Part shown: positions 38,058 through 49,906 of the stretch, piece by piece
Layout of the letters: the number at the start of each line of letters is the position of its first letter
Numbering within the stretch: the stretch's first letter is position 1
Assembly (NCBI RefSeq): GCF_035194505.1
Contig: NZ_CP136573.1
Coordinates: forward strand, 434,001-498,000
DNA length: 64,000 nucleotides
Direction: 5' to 3'
DNA from: Erythrobacter sp.
Lineage (GTDB): Bacteria; Pseudomonadota; Alphaproteobacteria; Sphingomonadales; Sphingomonadaceae
Program-made: the position numbers and the translations under genes
The notes under the pieces: generated by a model
The model's database searches: none
The model's input: the letters and a program-made list of their open reading frames with translations, nothing else
Told to the model about the DNA's origin: nothing

Positions 38058-39377
38058 TCAGTCCTTTTCTGAGGTGTCGACCGAGGCGCCGCCGCCATGG
38101 CTGTCGCCCGATTTGAGCGTGTGCGCGGCGATGCTCGCGCCGTGTGAGATCGTCTGCCGGTCTTTCATCGCCTTGGCCCATGCGGGCTGGCCCTGATCAG
38201 AAGCTGCAGACGGCGATGACGGCGGCGTATTGGGACCGGGCGTGATGCTGCCGCCTGTTTTTGTGATGGCGTCGCGGCTGCCTTCGCGGAACGATTGCTT
38301 CACGCCTTCACCGGCCTTGCGCAGCGGCGATGTCGCGGCGCTGGCGGCATATTCGCCGACGGCACGCGCGCCGCCTGCCACTGCTGCGCCGCCCGACTTG
38401 CCGGCTGAGCCGAGGGCGTAAGCCATGGTTGCGCCGCCTGCGGCCCGCGACGTCCCTTGCGCGACATTGGAGGCCGCACTGGCCACTGCGCCGCCCGCCA
38501 GTTTGGCACCGGCGACAGCGCCTGCGGCAGCGCCGCCAGCGAGTAGCGCGGTGCCGGCGGCGGCACCTGCGCCAAGCTGCGGCCCGCCGGAAACAATGCC
38601 ATTGGCGATCCCGGGACCGAAGATGCCGAGGCCAAGCAGCGCCAGGCTCGCCAGCACGATCGACAATGCGTCCTCGATGGTGGGCTCGCCCGCGATGGCG
38701 GTTGTAAACTCGGAAAAGATGGTCGAGCCGATGCCGACGATCACCGCGAGCACCAGCACCTTGATGCCCGACGAGACGACATGGCCAAGCACGCGTTCGG
38801 CCATGAAGGCGGTCTTGCCGAACAGGCCGAACGGGATCAGCACAAAGCCGCAAAGCGTGGCCAGCTTGAACTCGATGAGCGTGATGAACAGCTGAATCGA
38901 TAGAATGAAGAAGGCGATGATGACGATCGCCCAGGCGACCAGCAGGATCACGATCTGCAGGAAATTCTCGAAGAAGCTGACAAAGCCGAGCAGCTCGGAG
39001 ATCGACTCCAGCAAGGGATAGGCGGCATCAAGCCCCACTTGCGCGACGCGGCCCGGCTGCAGCAGTTCGGCAGCGGTAAACCCGGTGCCACTGGCCTTGA
39101 GGCCAAGGCCGGCAAAGCTCTCGAACACGATGCGTGCGAGGCTGTTCCAGTTGCCGATGATATAGGCGAAGATGCCGACAAAGAGCGTCTTCTTAACGAG
39201 GCGGGCAAGGATGTCGTCCTGCTCGCCCCATGACCAGAACAGCGCTGCCAGTGTGACATCGATGACGATCAGCGTCGTGGCGATGAAGGCGACTTCGCCG
39301 CCCAAAAGGCCGAACCCGCTGTCAATGTAGCGCGAGAAGATGTCGAGGAAGCGGTCGACGACGCCGGTGCCACCCAT
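38058..39377 (-). CDS. trbL: Conjugal transfer protein TrbL (VirB6-like)
   Basis: 439 residues. The N-terminus GGTGVVDRFLDIFSRYIDSG is the standard TrbL opening. About six membrane spans (30-270) are followed by a Gly/Ala-rich region and a hydrophilic tail. It forms the inner-membrane channel of the mating apparatus. The gene is intact, although the genes that should precede it are gone. Confidence 0.93.
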   Translation of the reverse strand: MGGTGVVDRFLDIFSRYIDSGFGLLGGEVAFIATTLIVIDVTLAALFWSWGEQDDILARLVKKTLFVGIFAYIIGNWNSLARIVFESFAGLGLKASGTGFTAAELLQPGRVAQVGLDAAYPLLESISELLGFVSFFENFLQIVILLVAWAIVIIAFFILSIQLFITLIEFKLATLCGFVLIPFGLFGKTAFMAERVLGHVVSSGIKVLVLAVIVGIGSTIFSEFTTAIAGEPTIEDALSIVLASLALLGLGIFGPGIANGIVSGGPQLGAGAAAGTALLAGGAAAGAVAGAKLAGGAVASAASNVAQGTSRAAGGATMAYALGSAGKSGGAAVAGGARAVGEYAASAATSPLRKAGEGVKQSFREGSRDAITKTGGSITPGPNTPPSSPSAASDQGQPAWAKAMKDRQTISHGASIAAHTLKSGDSHGGGASVDTSEKD

Positions 39378-39378
39378 G

Positions 39379-39666
39379 TCAGCGATCCCTCGCCATATCG
39401 AGGGTGGGATCCCCGCTGTTGTCAGTCACAGGGGCCACGACCGCCGCATCACGCTCGGCTTGCCCCAGGAACCGGCGTCGTTCCGCAGCCCAGGCTGCGG
39501 TGCAGATATCGACTGATGCCGCCTCAAAGCCTAGGGCGGCGCAATAGGCGAGGGTGGCCTTTGTATCGTCTCCGGCTTCATGTGCCGCGGCGATGACATC
39601 GCCTGGCGGTGGCGCAGGCTCTTCATCGCCGTAATCAGATGATTGAAGAAGCGCTGCTTGGCGGAT
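39379..39666 (-). pseudogene. TrbK-alt-like entry-exclusion gene, 5' end missing
   Basis: The frame is open from the TGA at 39667-39669 to a TGA 1 base before the trbL ATG. It has no ATG, GTG or TTG start near the front. The readable C-terminal part, with LAYCAALGFEAASVDICTAA followed by WAAERRRFLGQ, resembles the Cys-containing end of TrbK-alt proteins, which normally lie between trbJ and trbL. The signal-peptide half is absent. A deletion appears to have joined it to the ParB-like sequence upstream. Confidence 0.6.
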
Positions 39667-41182
39667 TCAAACGCCGAGCGGGCCGCAGACTTGGCCTGTG
39701 CGTTGAGCGTGCCCTCGCTGCTTGTGACGTTGGCGGCCTCTGGCGCGCGTGGTTGTCGGTGACTGAGAAGGCCATGAGCTGTTCGAGTGTGATGCCGTCC
39801 TCACCATAGATCTCGAGCAGGGTGGGCGAGACCGACGCGAGCCGCAGGCGCTGGCGTACGGTCGAGACAGAGACGAAGAACCGCGCGGCGATGTCTTCCT
39901 CGGACAGGCCCGCTTCGATCAGCGCGCTGAAGGCACGGAACTGGTCGAGCGGATGCAGCGCGACGCGCATGACGTTTTCGGCGAGTGAGTCCTCTTCGGC
40001 GATCCCGGCTTCGCGCACGACGCAAGGGACCGGCTGATGGGCCTTGGACCGCGCCAATGCGGTGATGCCCTGTACGAAATCGAAGATCGATTCCGGCGGG
40101 CGGCCTTCCTCGGCGAGGACGGTCTCGATGATCCGGCCGGTTTCAGCCTTGGAGAATCCGCGCGCCCGGAGGAAATCCTGCCGGTCTTCGTCACTACGTG
40201 CGACAATTCGCTCCCGCGCGGTCTTGATGCCGTTGATGAACGGCTGCGGCGAGGAATTCGCGAAGTTCAACAGCGCCGGTTCTGCTTCGTGGGCAAAGCG
40301 GTTGGCGGCATACTTGCTGTGGCGAATGCTGATCTCTTCGAAGTCCTCCACCCCCCACAGGTTCCGGTTCTGGCAGACCGCGCGCAGGTAGAAGCTCGCC
40401 ATGCCGAGCGTCTTGGCGCCGACCTCGGAGTTCCAGCAATAGAACCCGCGGAAGTAGAGATCGGGCGATCCGTCGGGCAGCCGCCCGGCTTCGATCGGGT
40501 TGAGATCATCGACCAGAAACACGAAGACGTCGCGATCCGACGCGTAGAGCGTGGTCGTATCCTTCGAGATGTCGACGTTAGGGTTGTAGACCCCGGTCGA
40601 CCAGTCGAGCACGCCTGGAACCTTCCAGCGTGTGTCGCCGGTGCCGTTGCCAGCGATCTTCTGCACCGCTTCGACGAGCTCATGGTCGTAGATCCGGCCG
40701 TAATCGGGGCCCGTCACGGCGCGCAGTTCGAGGCGGCCCCCGGAAACCGCATCGTCGGTTTCGAGCGTCTTGATCTGCTCGGCTCGGTTGGAGGTCAGCC
40801 CGTATTGCAGATTGATCGCGGCGAGCGGCGCCGGAAGTTGGCGTAGATAGGCAGCAGGAGCGCCTACCTGGCTGGCCAGTTGCCCAAAGCTCCAGTGGGT
40901 TGGCGTCACCGGTGCCTCTGCACCCGGCAACATGAGAGCCAGGCGTTCCGGATCATTGCGGTTTGCTTCGACATGTATCAGCGCCGTCTCGACCACGCGC
41001 GTCCGGCTCCGGTCAGACCGACCGCGCACTGATCGGGCCAGATCGCCCAGTGACAGAAACCGCTCGTCACCTGGGCGCGAGAACCACTCCGAAGACACCC
41101 GACTCACGCGCGAGCCGCGCGAGACATCGACCTTGTAACCGCCGCTTGAGTCGCGGCGCGTATCGAGAACCTGCATATCCAT
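39635..41182 (-). CDS. DUF932-ParB chimera, C-terminus out of frame
   Basis: 515 residues from ATG 41182. Residues 1-383 are a DUF932 plasmid/phage-type protein (VLDWSTGVYNPNVDIS, EEISIRHSKYAANRFAHE, RPPESIFDFVQGITALA). Residues 384-481 are the middle HTH part of a ParB (PVPCVVREAGIAEEDSLAEN, ARFFVSVSTVRQRLRLA). The ParB nuclease-like N-terminal domain is absent. After HARQ (about base 39739) the frame leaves ParB and ends in an Arg/Ser/Pro-rich tail. In related elements the two are separate neighbouring genes, so this is a deletion fusion. It may still be expressed but is unlikely to partition DNA. Confidence 0.8.
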   Translation of the reverse strand: MDMQVLDTRRDSSGGYKVDVSRGSRVSRVSSEWFSRPGDERFLSLGDLARSVRGRSDRSRTRVVETALIHVEANRNDPERLALMLPGAEAPVTPTHWSFGQLASQVGAPAAYLRQLPAPLAAINLQYGLTSNRAEQIKTLETDDAVSGGRLELRAVTGPDYGRIYDHELVEAVQKIAGNGTGDTRWKVPGVLDWSTGVYNPNVDISKDTTTLYASDRDVFVFLVDDLNPIEAGRLPDGSPDLYFRGFYCWNSEVGAKTLGMASFYLRAVCQNRNLWGVEDFEEISIRHSKYAANRFAHEAEPALLNFANSSPQPFINGIKTARERIVARSDEDRQDFLRARGFSKAETGRIIETVLAEEGRPPESIFDFVQGITALARSKAHQPVPCVVREAGIAEEDSLAENVMRVALHPLDQFRAFSALIEAGLSEEDIAARFFVSVSTVRQRLRLASVSPTLLEIYGEDGITLEQLMAFSVTDNHARQRPPTSQAARARSTHRPSLRPARRLNPPSSASSII

Positions 41183-41360
41183 GGGAAATCTCCATGACGG
41201 CTGGCCGGGAGCCTCTCTCTCGACCTTCATCCCGTCACGGCGAAGCCCGCCAGACTCTCACTCTCCCCCCTCAAAGCTTACAACCGCGCGAGCGGCCAGC
41301 GAGATCGCCAAAGCAAGAAACTGCACCCTGAAAGAGGCGGAGCATCATGCCATCGCTCGC

Positions 41361-41400
41361 GCAGGCGGAAAGCCGGGGCCTGTCGGCTTTCCCGGCCTGC
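41361..41400. repeat. Long hairpin in the element's right end
   Basis: GCAGGC+GGAAAGCCG (41361-41375) pairs with CGGCTTTCC (41384-41392) and, after a 2-base bulge, GCCTGC (41395-41400): a 15-bp stem with an 8-base loop. No T-run follows. It could be part of an old transfer or replication origin, or a leader structure. Confidence 0.6.
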
Positions 41401-41469
41401 GCTTTGTTCCATGTCCGTCGGTTCAGAGTGCGTGCGGGGCCCTTGTCGTGAAACGCCGCGCCCGCAGGA

Positions 41470-41488
41470 GTGCGCCGGAACGGCGCAC
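41470..41488. repeat. Perfect 8-bp hairpin with GAA loop
   Basis: GTGCGCCG-GAA-CGGCGCAC is a perfect stem with a 3-base loop, 70 bases from the longer hairpin. No gene ends here, so it is not an ordinary terminator. Confidence 0.55.
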
Positions 41489-41624
41489 GGGACCGAGCGC
41501 GCCGCCAGCCCCGCTCCTTGTTTAGGGGCGTTGCGGGGTGTCCCCGCTGAGGTGGGTGTGAAGAAGATGCACAGCGGCTTCGACCAGGGAGGAAACCTCC
41601 TCCCGCACATCGAAAATCAAGCTT

Positions 41625-41669
41625 CTACGCCAGGCTACGAAACACGTTGATTACGTGGCGATTAAGTGG
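41625..41669. repeat. Candidate recombinase arm sites, right end
   Basis: CTACGCCAGGCTACG (41625-41639) and the pair GATTACGTGG/GATTAAGTGG (41649 and 41660, 11 bp apart) match the motifs at 11795-11809 and 11884-11904 in order and orientation. They lie 56-100 bases from the right att repeat. Confidence 0.6.
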
Positions 41670-41724
41670 CGCTCGACAGCCCCTTGGAAGGGGTGTATAT
41701 TTGCACCTAAGTCGTTGAGAAGTT

Positions 41725-41800
<76 letters not shown>

Positions 41801-41918
41801 ATTCCGATCTGGTCGGAAACCCGCGAAACCGTGCCGCAGACGGCCCTTGATTCGCGTGAGGCGCTGCATTTAGCGGCTCTCGCTCCGATGGCAAGAGCCT
41901 ATTCGCGAAAACCCGCGA

Positions 41919-43061
41919 TCAGTTCGCCAGGCCGCGGCGCGGGGCGTCCTGGTTCCAGCGGTTGACCATCATCAACAGGCCGATGCAGATCATGTTGGTC
42001 ATCATCGATGAGCCGCCATGGCTCATCCACGGCAGGGGAATGCCCTTGGCCGGCGCCATGCCCATCACCATCAGCAGATTGATCGCGATGTAGAAGAAGA
42101 TCGTCGCGGTCGCTCCTGCGGCGAGCAGGGCGCAGAAGCGGTCCTGCGATTCGCGCGAAACCTTGGTCCCCCACCACAGGATCATCCCGTACATCGCCAG
42201 CACGAACAGGCCGCCCATCAGCCCCCATTCCTCGGCCATGGTTGCGAAGACGAAATCGGTGTGCGGTTCGGGCAGATATTCGAGGTGGCTCTGGGTGCCG
42301 TTGTTGAAGCCCTTGCCGAACAAGCCGCCCGATCCGATCGCGATCTTGGACTGGGCGATGTGATAGCCTGCGCCGAGCGGATCGCTTTCGGGATCGAGAA
42401 AGGTCGTCACGCGGGCGCGCTGATAATCATGGAGCGCGAAGAAGAACACCAGCGGCATGGCCGCGACCAGCCCGCCGCCGGCCATCAGGAACCACCACAG
42501 GGGCAGGCCGGCAAAGAACATCACGACCACCCCGCCAAAAGCAATCGCCACCGAGGTGCCAAGATCGGGCTGCATCAGCACCAGGCCCATCGGCAGGGCG
42601 ATCAGGCCGCCAGCCGGCACCAGCGAACGCCACGATCCGATCATGCCGGGCGGCAGGGTCTCGTAGAAGCGCGCCATGGCCAGCACCACCGCTGGCTTCA
42701 TCAGCTCCGAAGGCTGGATGCGAATCGGCCCGAATTCGAGCCAGCGCTGGCTCCCTCCGCCAACCGCGCCGACCACATCGACGCCGAGCAGCATCACCAG
42801 CACCATCAGATAGGCGGGGTAAGTCAGAACCCGCACCGCCTCGCGCGGCATGGAGGCGATGATCCCGGTCATCACCATGAACACCCCGAAGCGGATGAAA
42901 TGTGAGGTGGCAAAGGGCTGCATCGAACCGCCGCCCGCCGAATAGAGCACCAGCCCGCCAAAACAGGTGAGCAGCAGCACCGGGATCAGCATTTCCCAGG
43001 GCTGGCGGGCCATCGGCGCAGGGACGATCCCGGTCGCGCCGCCAAGGGTGGTGTTGTTCAT
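41919..43061 (-). CDS. rodA: Rod-shape determining protein RodA (SEDS glycosyltransferase)
   Basis: 380 residues with about ten membrane spans. SEDS marks are GGGSQRWLEFGPIRIQPSEL (catalytic Asp region nearby), LVLMQPDLGTSVAIAFGGVV, PEPHTDFVFATMAEEWGL and LPWMSHGGSSM. It polymerises peptidoglycan for cell elongation together with PBP2. It overlaps mrdA by 4 bases and ends the mre-mrd operon. Confidence 0.97.
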   Translation of the reverse strand: MNNTTLGGATGIVPAPMARQPWEMLIPVLLLTCFGGLVLYSAGGGSMQPFATSHFIRFGVFMVMTGIIASMPREAVRVLTYPAYLMVLVMLLGVDVVGAVGGGSQRWLEFGPIRIQPSELMKPAVVLAMARFYETLPPGMIGSWRSLVPAGGLIALPMGLVLMQPDLGTSVAIAFGGVVVMFFAGLPLWWFLMAGGGLVAAMPLVFFFALHDYQRARVTTFLDPESDPLGAGYHIAQSKIAIGSGGLFGKGFNNGTQSHLEYLPEPHTDFVFATMAEEWGLMGGLFVLAMYGMILWWGTKVSRESQDRFCALLAAGATATIFFYIAINLLMVMGMAPAKGIPLPWMSHGGSSMMTNMICIGLLMMVNRWNQDAPRRGLAN

Positions 43062-45232
43062 TGCGGCGTGCTCCCGGTCGCGGCGGCAGCGGGAGCTGCA
43101 GGCGCAGGGGCAGGGGCGGCGGCAGCGGCGGCGGGCGCTGCGGGATCAGTCGGAGCCGTACCCGTCGTTGCCCCAGGGGTGCTCGAAGGATTGGCTTCGG
43201 GTCTTGGGGCGATCACCTGGTTGGCGATGGCTTCCGATTGCTGCGCAGCCAGGCGGGCTTCGGCCTCGACCCGGTCGAAGATATCCTCCTCGCGCCGCGG
43301 CGGACGGCTGACAGTCGTGCCGCGCGCTGCGGCATAGGCCGCGTAACGCGCATCGAGCCGCTGCTGCGCGGTGCCGCCCCATCCGGCCTCGAGCGAGCGC
43401 AGCGCGTCCATCCCCTTGGCCGGATCGAACAGGAAGGTCATCACATCGCGCGCAATCGGATAGGCCGCGCCCGAGCCGCCGCCATGCTCGATCACCACCG
43501 CGCCCGCATAGCGCGGGTTGTCATAGGGGGCGAAGAAGATGAACAAGCCGTGGTCGCGATATTTCCAAGGGCCGGATTTGCCGTTCGAGATCGACAGCGA
43601 GACGACCTGCGCCGTGCCCGTCTTTCCCGCCATCAGCGTACCATCGATCGGCAGCCGCGCGCGGCCGGCCGTGCCGGGACCATTGACGACATCGCTCATT
43701 GCCTTGCGGACATATTCCACCTGCTCGGAGGGGAAGTCGATATTGTCGAAGCCCTTGGGCGCGGTCTCGAGGTTCAGGCGCGGCATCACGTGGCGCCCGG
43801 TCGCAAGCCGCGATGCCATCACTGCCAGCTGCAGCGGGTTCGAGAGCATGTAGCCCTGCCCGATGGTGGCGTTGACCGTGTCGAAGGTCTGCCACTCGCG
43901 GCCCCATTTCTTCATCTTCCACGCCGGATCGGGCACGGTGCCGTAGAACTGGCTGATGACGGGGAGCGGGAATTCCTGCCCCATGCCGCAGCGCCGGGCC
44001 ATGGCCGCAATCGGGTCCATCCCGACCCGCTGGGCCATTGCGTAGAAATAGACGTCGCAGGACTGGTAGATGCCCTTGGCCATGTTGACCGCGCCATGCC
44101 CGCGCCGGTTCCAGCAGCCGAATACGCGATTGCCGACGCGCAGGCCCCCGCCGCAGAACACGGTCTCTTCCGGATCGACACCGGCCTGCATCAGCGCCAT
44201 CGACACCATCGGCTTGACGGTCGAGCCGGGCGGATAGAGCCCCTTCAGAACCTTGTTGCGCAGCGGGACGCGCTCGTCCTCGCTCAGCATCGCATATTCC
44301 ACCCCGCCGATGCCGTCGGAAAAGGAATTGGGATCGAAGCTGGGCATCGAGGCCATGCACAGGACGTCACCGCTGCGGCAGTCCATCACCACCACCGAGC
44401 CGCTTTCCAGTCCAATGCGGCGTGCAGCGTAGTCCTGCAAAGGGCCGTCGATAGTGAGCCGGATCGGCTGCCCCTGGACATCCTCGCGGGTTTCGAGATC
44501 GCGCACGATACGCCCGCCCGCGGTCACTTCCACCCGCCGTGCGCCGGGCACACCGCGCAGATCCTTCTCGAACTTCTTCTCGAGCCCGTCCTTGCCGATC
44601 TTGTAGCCCGGCGTGATCAGCAGCGGATTGGGGTCTGCCTTGAACTCCTCGGCCGAGGCCGGGCCGACATAGCCGATCAGATGGCCGACGCTGCACCCGG
44701 TCGGATAGAAGCGCGAAAAGCCGCGCTGCGGCACCACGCCTTGCAGATCGGGCAAGCGCACGCTGACGGCGGCGAATTGTTCGTAATCGAGCCCGCTGGC
44801 GACCTCGACAGGTTGGAAGCCGCGCGCCTCGGCGACCTTGGCCTTGATGTCGGCGATCCGCGCAGGCTCGAGGCTGAGGAGGGTGCCGAGGCGGTCGATT
44901 GTGGCTTCGGGATCGGACAGGCGCTCGGGAATGATGTCGACGCGGAAGTCAGCGCGGTTCGAGGCGAGCGGTGCGCCGTCGCGATCAAGGATCCACCCGC
45001 GCCGCGGCGGAATGAGGGTGAGATTGACGCGGTTGCTCTCGGACTCGAGGCGGTATTTCTCGTTCTCGGCAATCGCCAGATAGCCCATGCGCGCGGCCAG
45101 CAGTACGCCGATCCCGCCTTGCACCGTGCCGATCAGCACAGAGCGCCGCTCGAAGGATGAGCGCAGGATCGAGGCGTTGATCATTTTGGCAGGGCGGGAA
45201 GCGCCCTTGCCGCTGAGGAACGGCAGCTTCAC
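43058..45232 (-). CDS. mrdA: Penicillin-binding protein 2
   Basis: 724 residues. One N-terminal anchor (SVLIGTVQGGIGVLLAARMG) is followed by the PBP dimerisation domain and the transpeptidase domain with the active-site Ser in YPPGSTVKPMVSMALM and MAGKTGTAQVVSL (KTG motif). An Ala/Pro-rich tail of about 50 residues follows, longer than in E. coli PBP2. It cross-links peptidoglycan in elongation with RodA. It overlaps mreD by 4 bases. Confidence 0.97.
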   Translation of the reverse strand: MKLPFLSGKGASRPAKMINASILRSSFERRSVLIGTVQGGIGVLLAARMGYLAIAENEKYRLESESNRVNLTLIPPRRGWILDRDGAPLASNRADFRVDIIPERLSDPEATIDRLGTLLSLEPARIADIKAKVAEARGFQPVEVASGLDYEQFAAVSVRLPDLQGVVPQRGFSRFYPTGCSVGHLIGYVGPASAEEFKADPNPLLITPGYKIGKDGLEKKFEKDLRGVPGARRVEVTAGGRIVRDLETREDVQGQPIRLTIDGPLQDYAARRIGLESGSVVVMDCRSGDVLCMASMPSFDPNSFSDGIGGVEYAMLSEDERVPLRNKVLKGLYPPGSTVKPMVSMALMQAGVDPEETVFCGGGLRVGNRVFGCWNRRGHGAVNMAKGIYQSCDVYFYAMAQRVGMDPIAAMARRCGMGQEFPLPVISQFYGTVPDPAWKMKKWGREWQTFDTVNATIGQGYMLSNPLQLAVMASRLATGRHVMPRLNLETAPKGFDNIDFPSEQVEYVRKAMSDVVNGPGTAGRARLPIDGTLMAGKTGTAQVVSLSISNGKSGPWKYRDHGLFIFFAPYDNPRYAGAVVIEHGGGSGAAYPIARDVMTFLFDPAKGMDALRSLEAGWGGTAQQRLDARYAAYAAARGTTVSRPPRREEDIFDRVEAEARLAAQQSEAIANQVIAPRPEANPSSTPGATTGTAPTDPAAPAAAAAAPAPAPAAPAAAATGSTPQ

Positions 45233-45783
45233 CCGATTCTCCGTGCGCGGGCGAGCCGGAAACGGTCAAGACTGGCCACCATACGCGCCAGTATCGGATA
45301 GAGCAGCACCGACAGCAAGGCCTGCGGCATGGCTACCACCAGCATTTCCGGTGTCAGCTTGGCGCCCGACAGCATCAGGCTGGCGAGCCAGACGATGGTG
45401 GCCGCGAGCCCGGCGGAGAACCAGTCCTGGAAGAAGCCGCGCCACGGAAAGCGCGCCTCGATCAGTTCGATCGCGATCAGCGCGAGCGACCACAGCAGCA
45501 TGGCGCTGCCGAAAGGCTGGCCGCTGAACAGATCGTCGAACGCTCCAAGCGGCGCGCCGATCCACAGTGGCAACAGGCCCGGTCGCACCATCCGCCATGC
45601 GAGCAGCATGAGCAAACCCAGCGGTGGTACCAGCGGCATCACATCGGCCAGCACCAGTGCCGGTAGCAGCGATGCCAGCATGATCGAGACATAGGGTACC
45701 AGCCCTGCGCGGAGCGGGGACTGGGTGCGGTTGATGCGGCTGCCATAGCGATCGGAGCGGGCGTTCGGATTGAGCCGCTCCAT
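45229..45783 (-). CDS. mreD: Rod-shape determining protein MreD
   Basis: 184 residues with five or six membrane spans. The sequence LLAWRMVRPGLLPLWIGAPL and GAFDDLFSGQPFGSAMLLWS match MreD. It is a membrane scaffold linking MreC to the elongation complex. Its ATG overlaps the mreC stop by 1 base. Confidence 0.93.
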   Translation of the reverse strand: MERLNPNARSDRYGSRINRTQSPLRAGLVPYVSIMLASLLPALVLADVMPLVPPLGLLMLLAWRMVRPGLLPLWIGAPLGAFDDLFSGQPFGSAMLLWSLALIAIELIEARFPWRGFFQDWFSAGLAATIVWLASLMLSGAKLTPEMLVVAMPQALLSVLLYPILARMVASLDRFRLARARRIG

Positions 45784-46739
45784 CAGTCGCTGTCCTCGAG
45801 GGCAGCGGCATCGGACGCACTCGGTGCGGGGGAGGGAACAGAGGTTGCCGGCGCCGGGTCAAGCGGCGCGCGTGCCGATTGCAGCGCGGCCACAGCTTCG
45901 GGCTGATGGACCGGCTCGACCGCGACAAAGCCGATCGCCGAAGGTTCGGCCACCAGCCGCGCCAGCCCGCCATCGGGCGTGGTCTTGGTGATGATCGCCA
46001 CCGCGACGCCGGGCCGGTAATAACCGCCCGCACCGCTGGTCACCATCAGATCGCCGGGCTTCAGGGGATTGATCCCGAGATTGACCAGCCGCACCCGCAG
46101 CATCCCGTCGCCGCGCCCCTCGGCAAAGGCGACGACATCGCCCTTGGCGCGGCGCACCGGCAGCACGCTTTCGCTATCGGTCAGCAGCAACACGCGCGAA
46201 GCCTTGCGCCCGGTTTCGAGCACGCGGCCGATCACCCCGCGCTCGGACATCACTGGCATGCCTTCGGCAACGCCATCGCTGCTGCCCGCGCCAAGATAGG
46301 CAAGGCGGCGTCCGCTGGTGGCGCTGGAACCGACCAGCCGCGCCACGGCGACCGGCTTTACGTCCTTGTCGCCAAGCCCGAGCAGCGCCTTCAAACGGCG
46401 GTTCTCGTCCTTCACCGCCTCGGCCTCGGCCAGACGGATGCGGGCAAGCTCCATTTCCTCGCGCAGCGCCGCGTTCTGGCTTCCGGCGCGGAAATAGGCG
46501 GTGATGCCGCTGAACAGGCCCTGCCGCCCATTGCGCATGGCGGCGCTGGCCTCGCCTGCTGGGGCAACGATGTCGCCCGCCAGCCCGCGCAAAGGGGCAA
46601 AGGCGGTGGGTTGCCACAAGGACAGCATCAGGAGCGCAAGGCCCGCCAGCGCACCGGTGCCCGCCAGCAGATAGGCGGCGAACACCGAGAACTGTGCCTT
46701 CTTCGAGAAGCCCGACCGTCGCGATGAAGGCGGCGCCAT
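45783..46739 (-). CDS. mreC: Rod-shape determining protein MreC
   Basis: 318 residues. One N-terminal span (FAAYLLAGTGALAGLALLML), a coiled coil (LREEMELARIRLAEAEAVKD) and the two-barrel periplasmic region (VARLVGSSATSGRRLAYL, MVTSGAGGYYRPGVAVAIIT). The C-terminal 50 residues are Ala/Pro/Ser-rich and low in complexity. It organises PBP2-RodA. Confidence 0.95.
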   Translation of the reverse strand: MAPPSSRRSGFSKKAQFSVFAAYLLAGTGALAGLALLMLSLWQPTAFAPLRGLAGDIVAPAGEASAAMRNGRQGLFSGITAYFRAGSQNAALREEMELARIRLAEAEAVKDENRRLKALLGLGDKDVKPVAVARLVGSSATSGRRLAYLGAGSSDGVAEGMPVMSERGVIGRVLETGRKASRVLLLTDSESVLPVRRAKGDVVAFAEGRGDGMLRVRLVNLGINPLKPGDLMVTSGAGGYYRPGVAVAIITKTTPDGGLARLVAEPSAIGFVAVEPVHQPEAVAALQSARAPLDPAPATSVPSPAPSASDAAALEDSD

Positions 46740-46788
46740 GGCTTTTCCGTCCCTTCTGCCAGATCCCCCGGCGTCAGGCCGATGGGGC

Positions 46789-49891
<3,103 letters not shown>

Positions 49892-49906
49892 GCCACCGCC
49901 GCACCC

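Larger units (their letters stand above)
41183..41724. other. Non-coding right end of the element
   Basis: No convincing gene is seen in these 540 bases. They hold the upstream region of the DUF932-ParB gene, two strong hairpins (41361-41400 and 41470-41488), and the arm-like repeats next to the attachment site. Frames that cross it are Arg/Pro/Ser-rich shadows. Confidence 0.6.

Noticed and set aside
43061..45160. A 699-codon + strand frame opposite mrdA
   Set aside because: Shadow of the PBP2 gene with no recognisable domain; the minus-strand transpeptidase motifs are intact.
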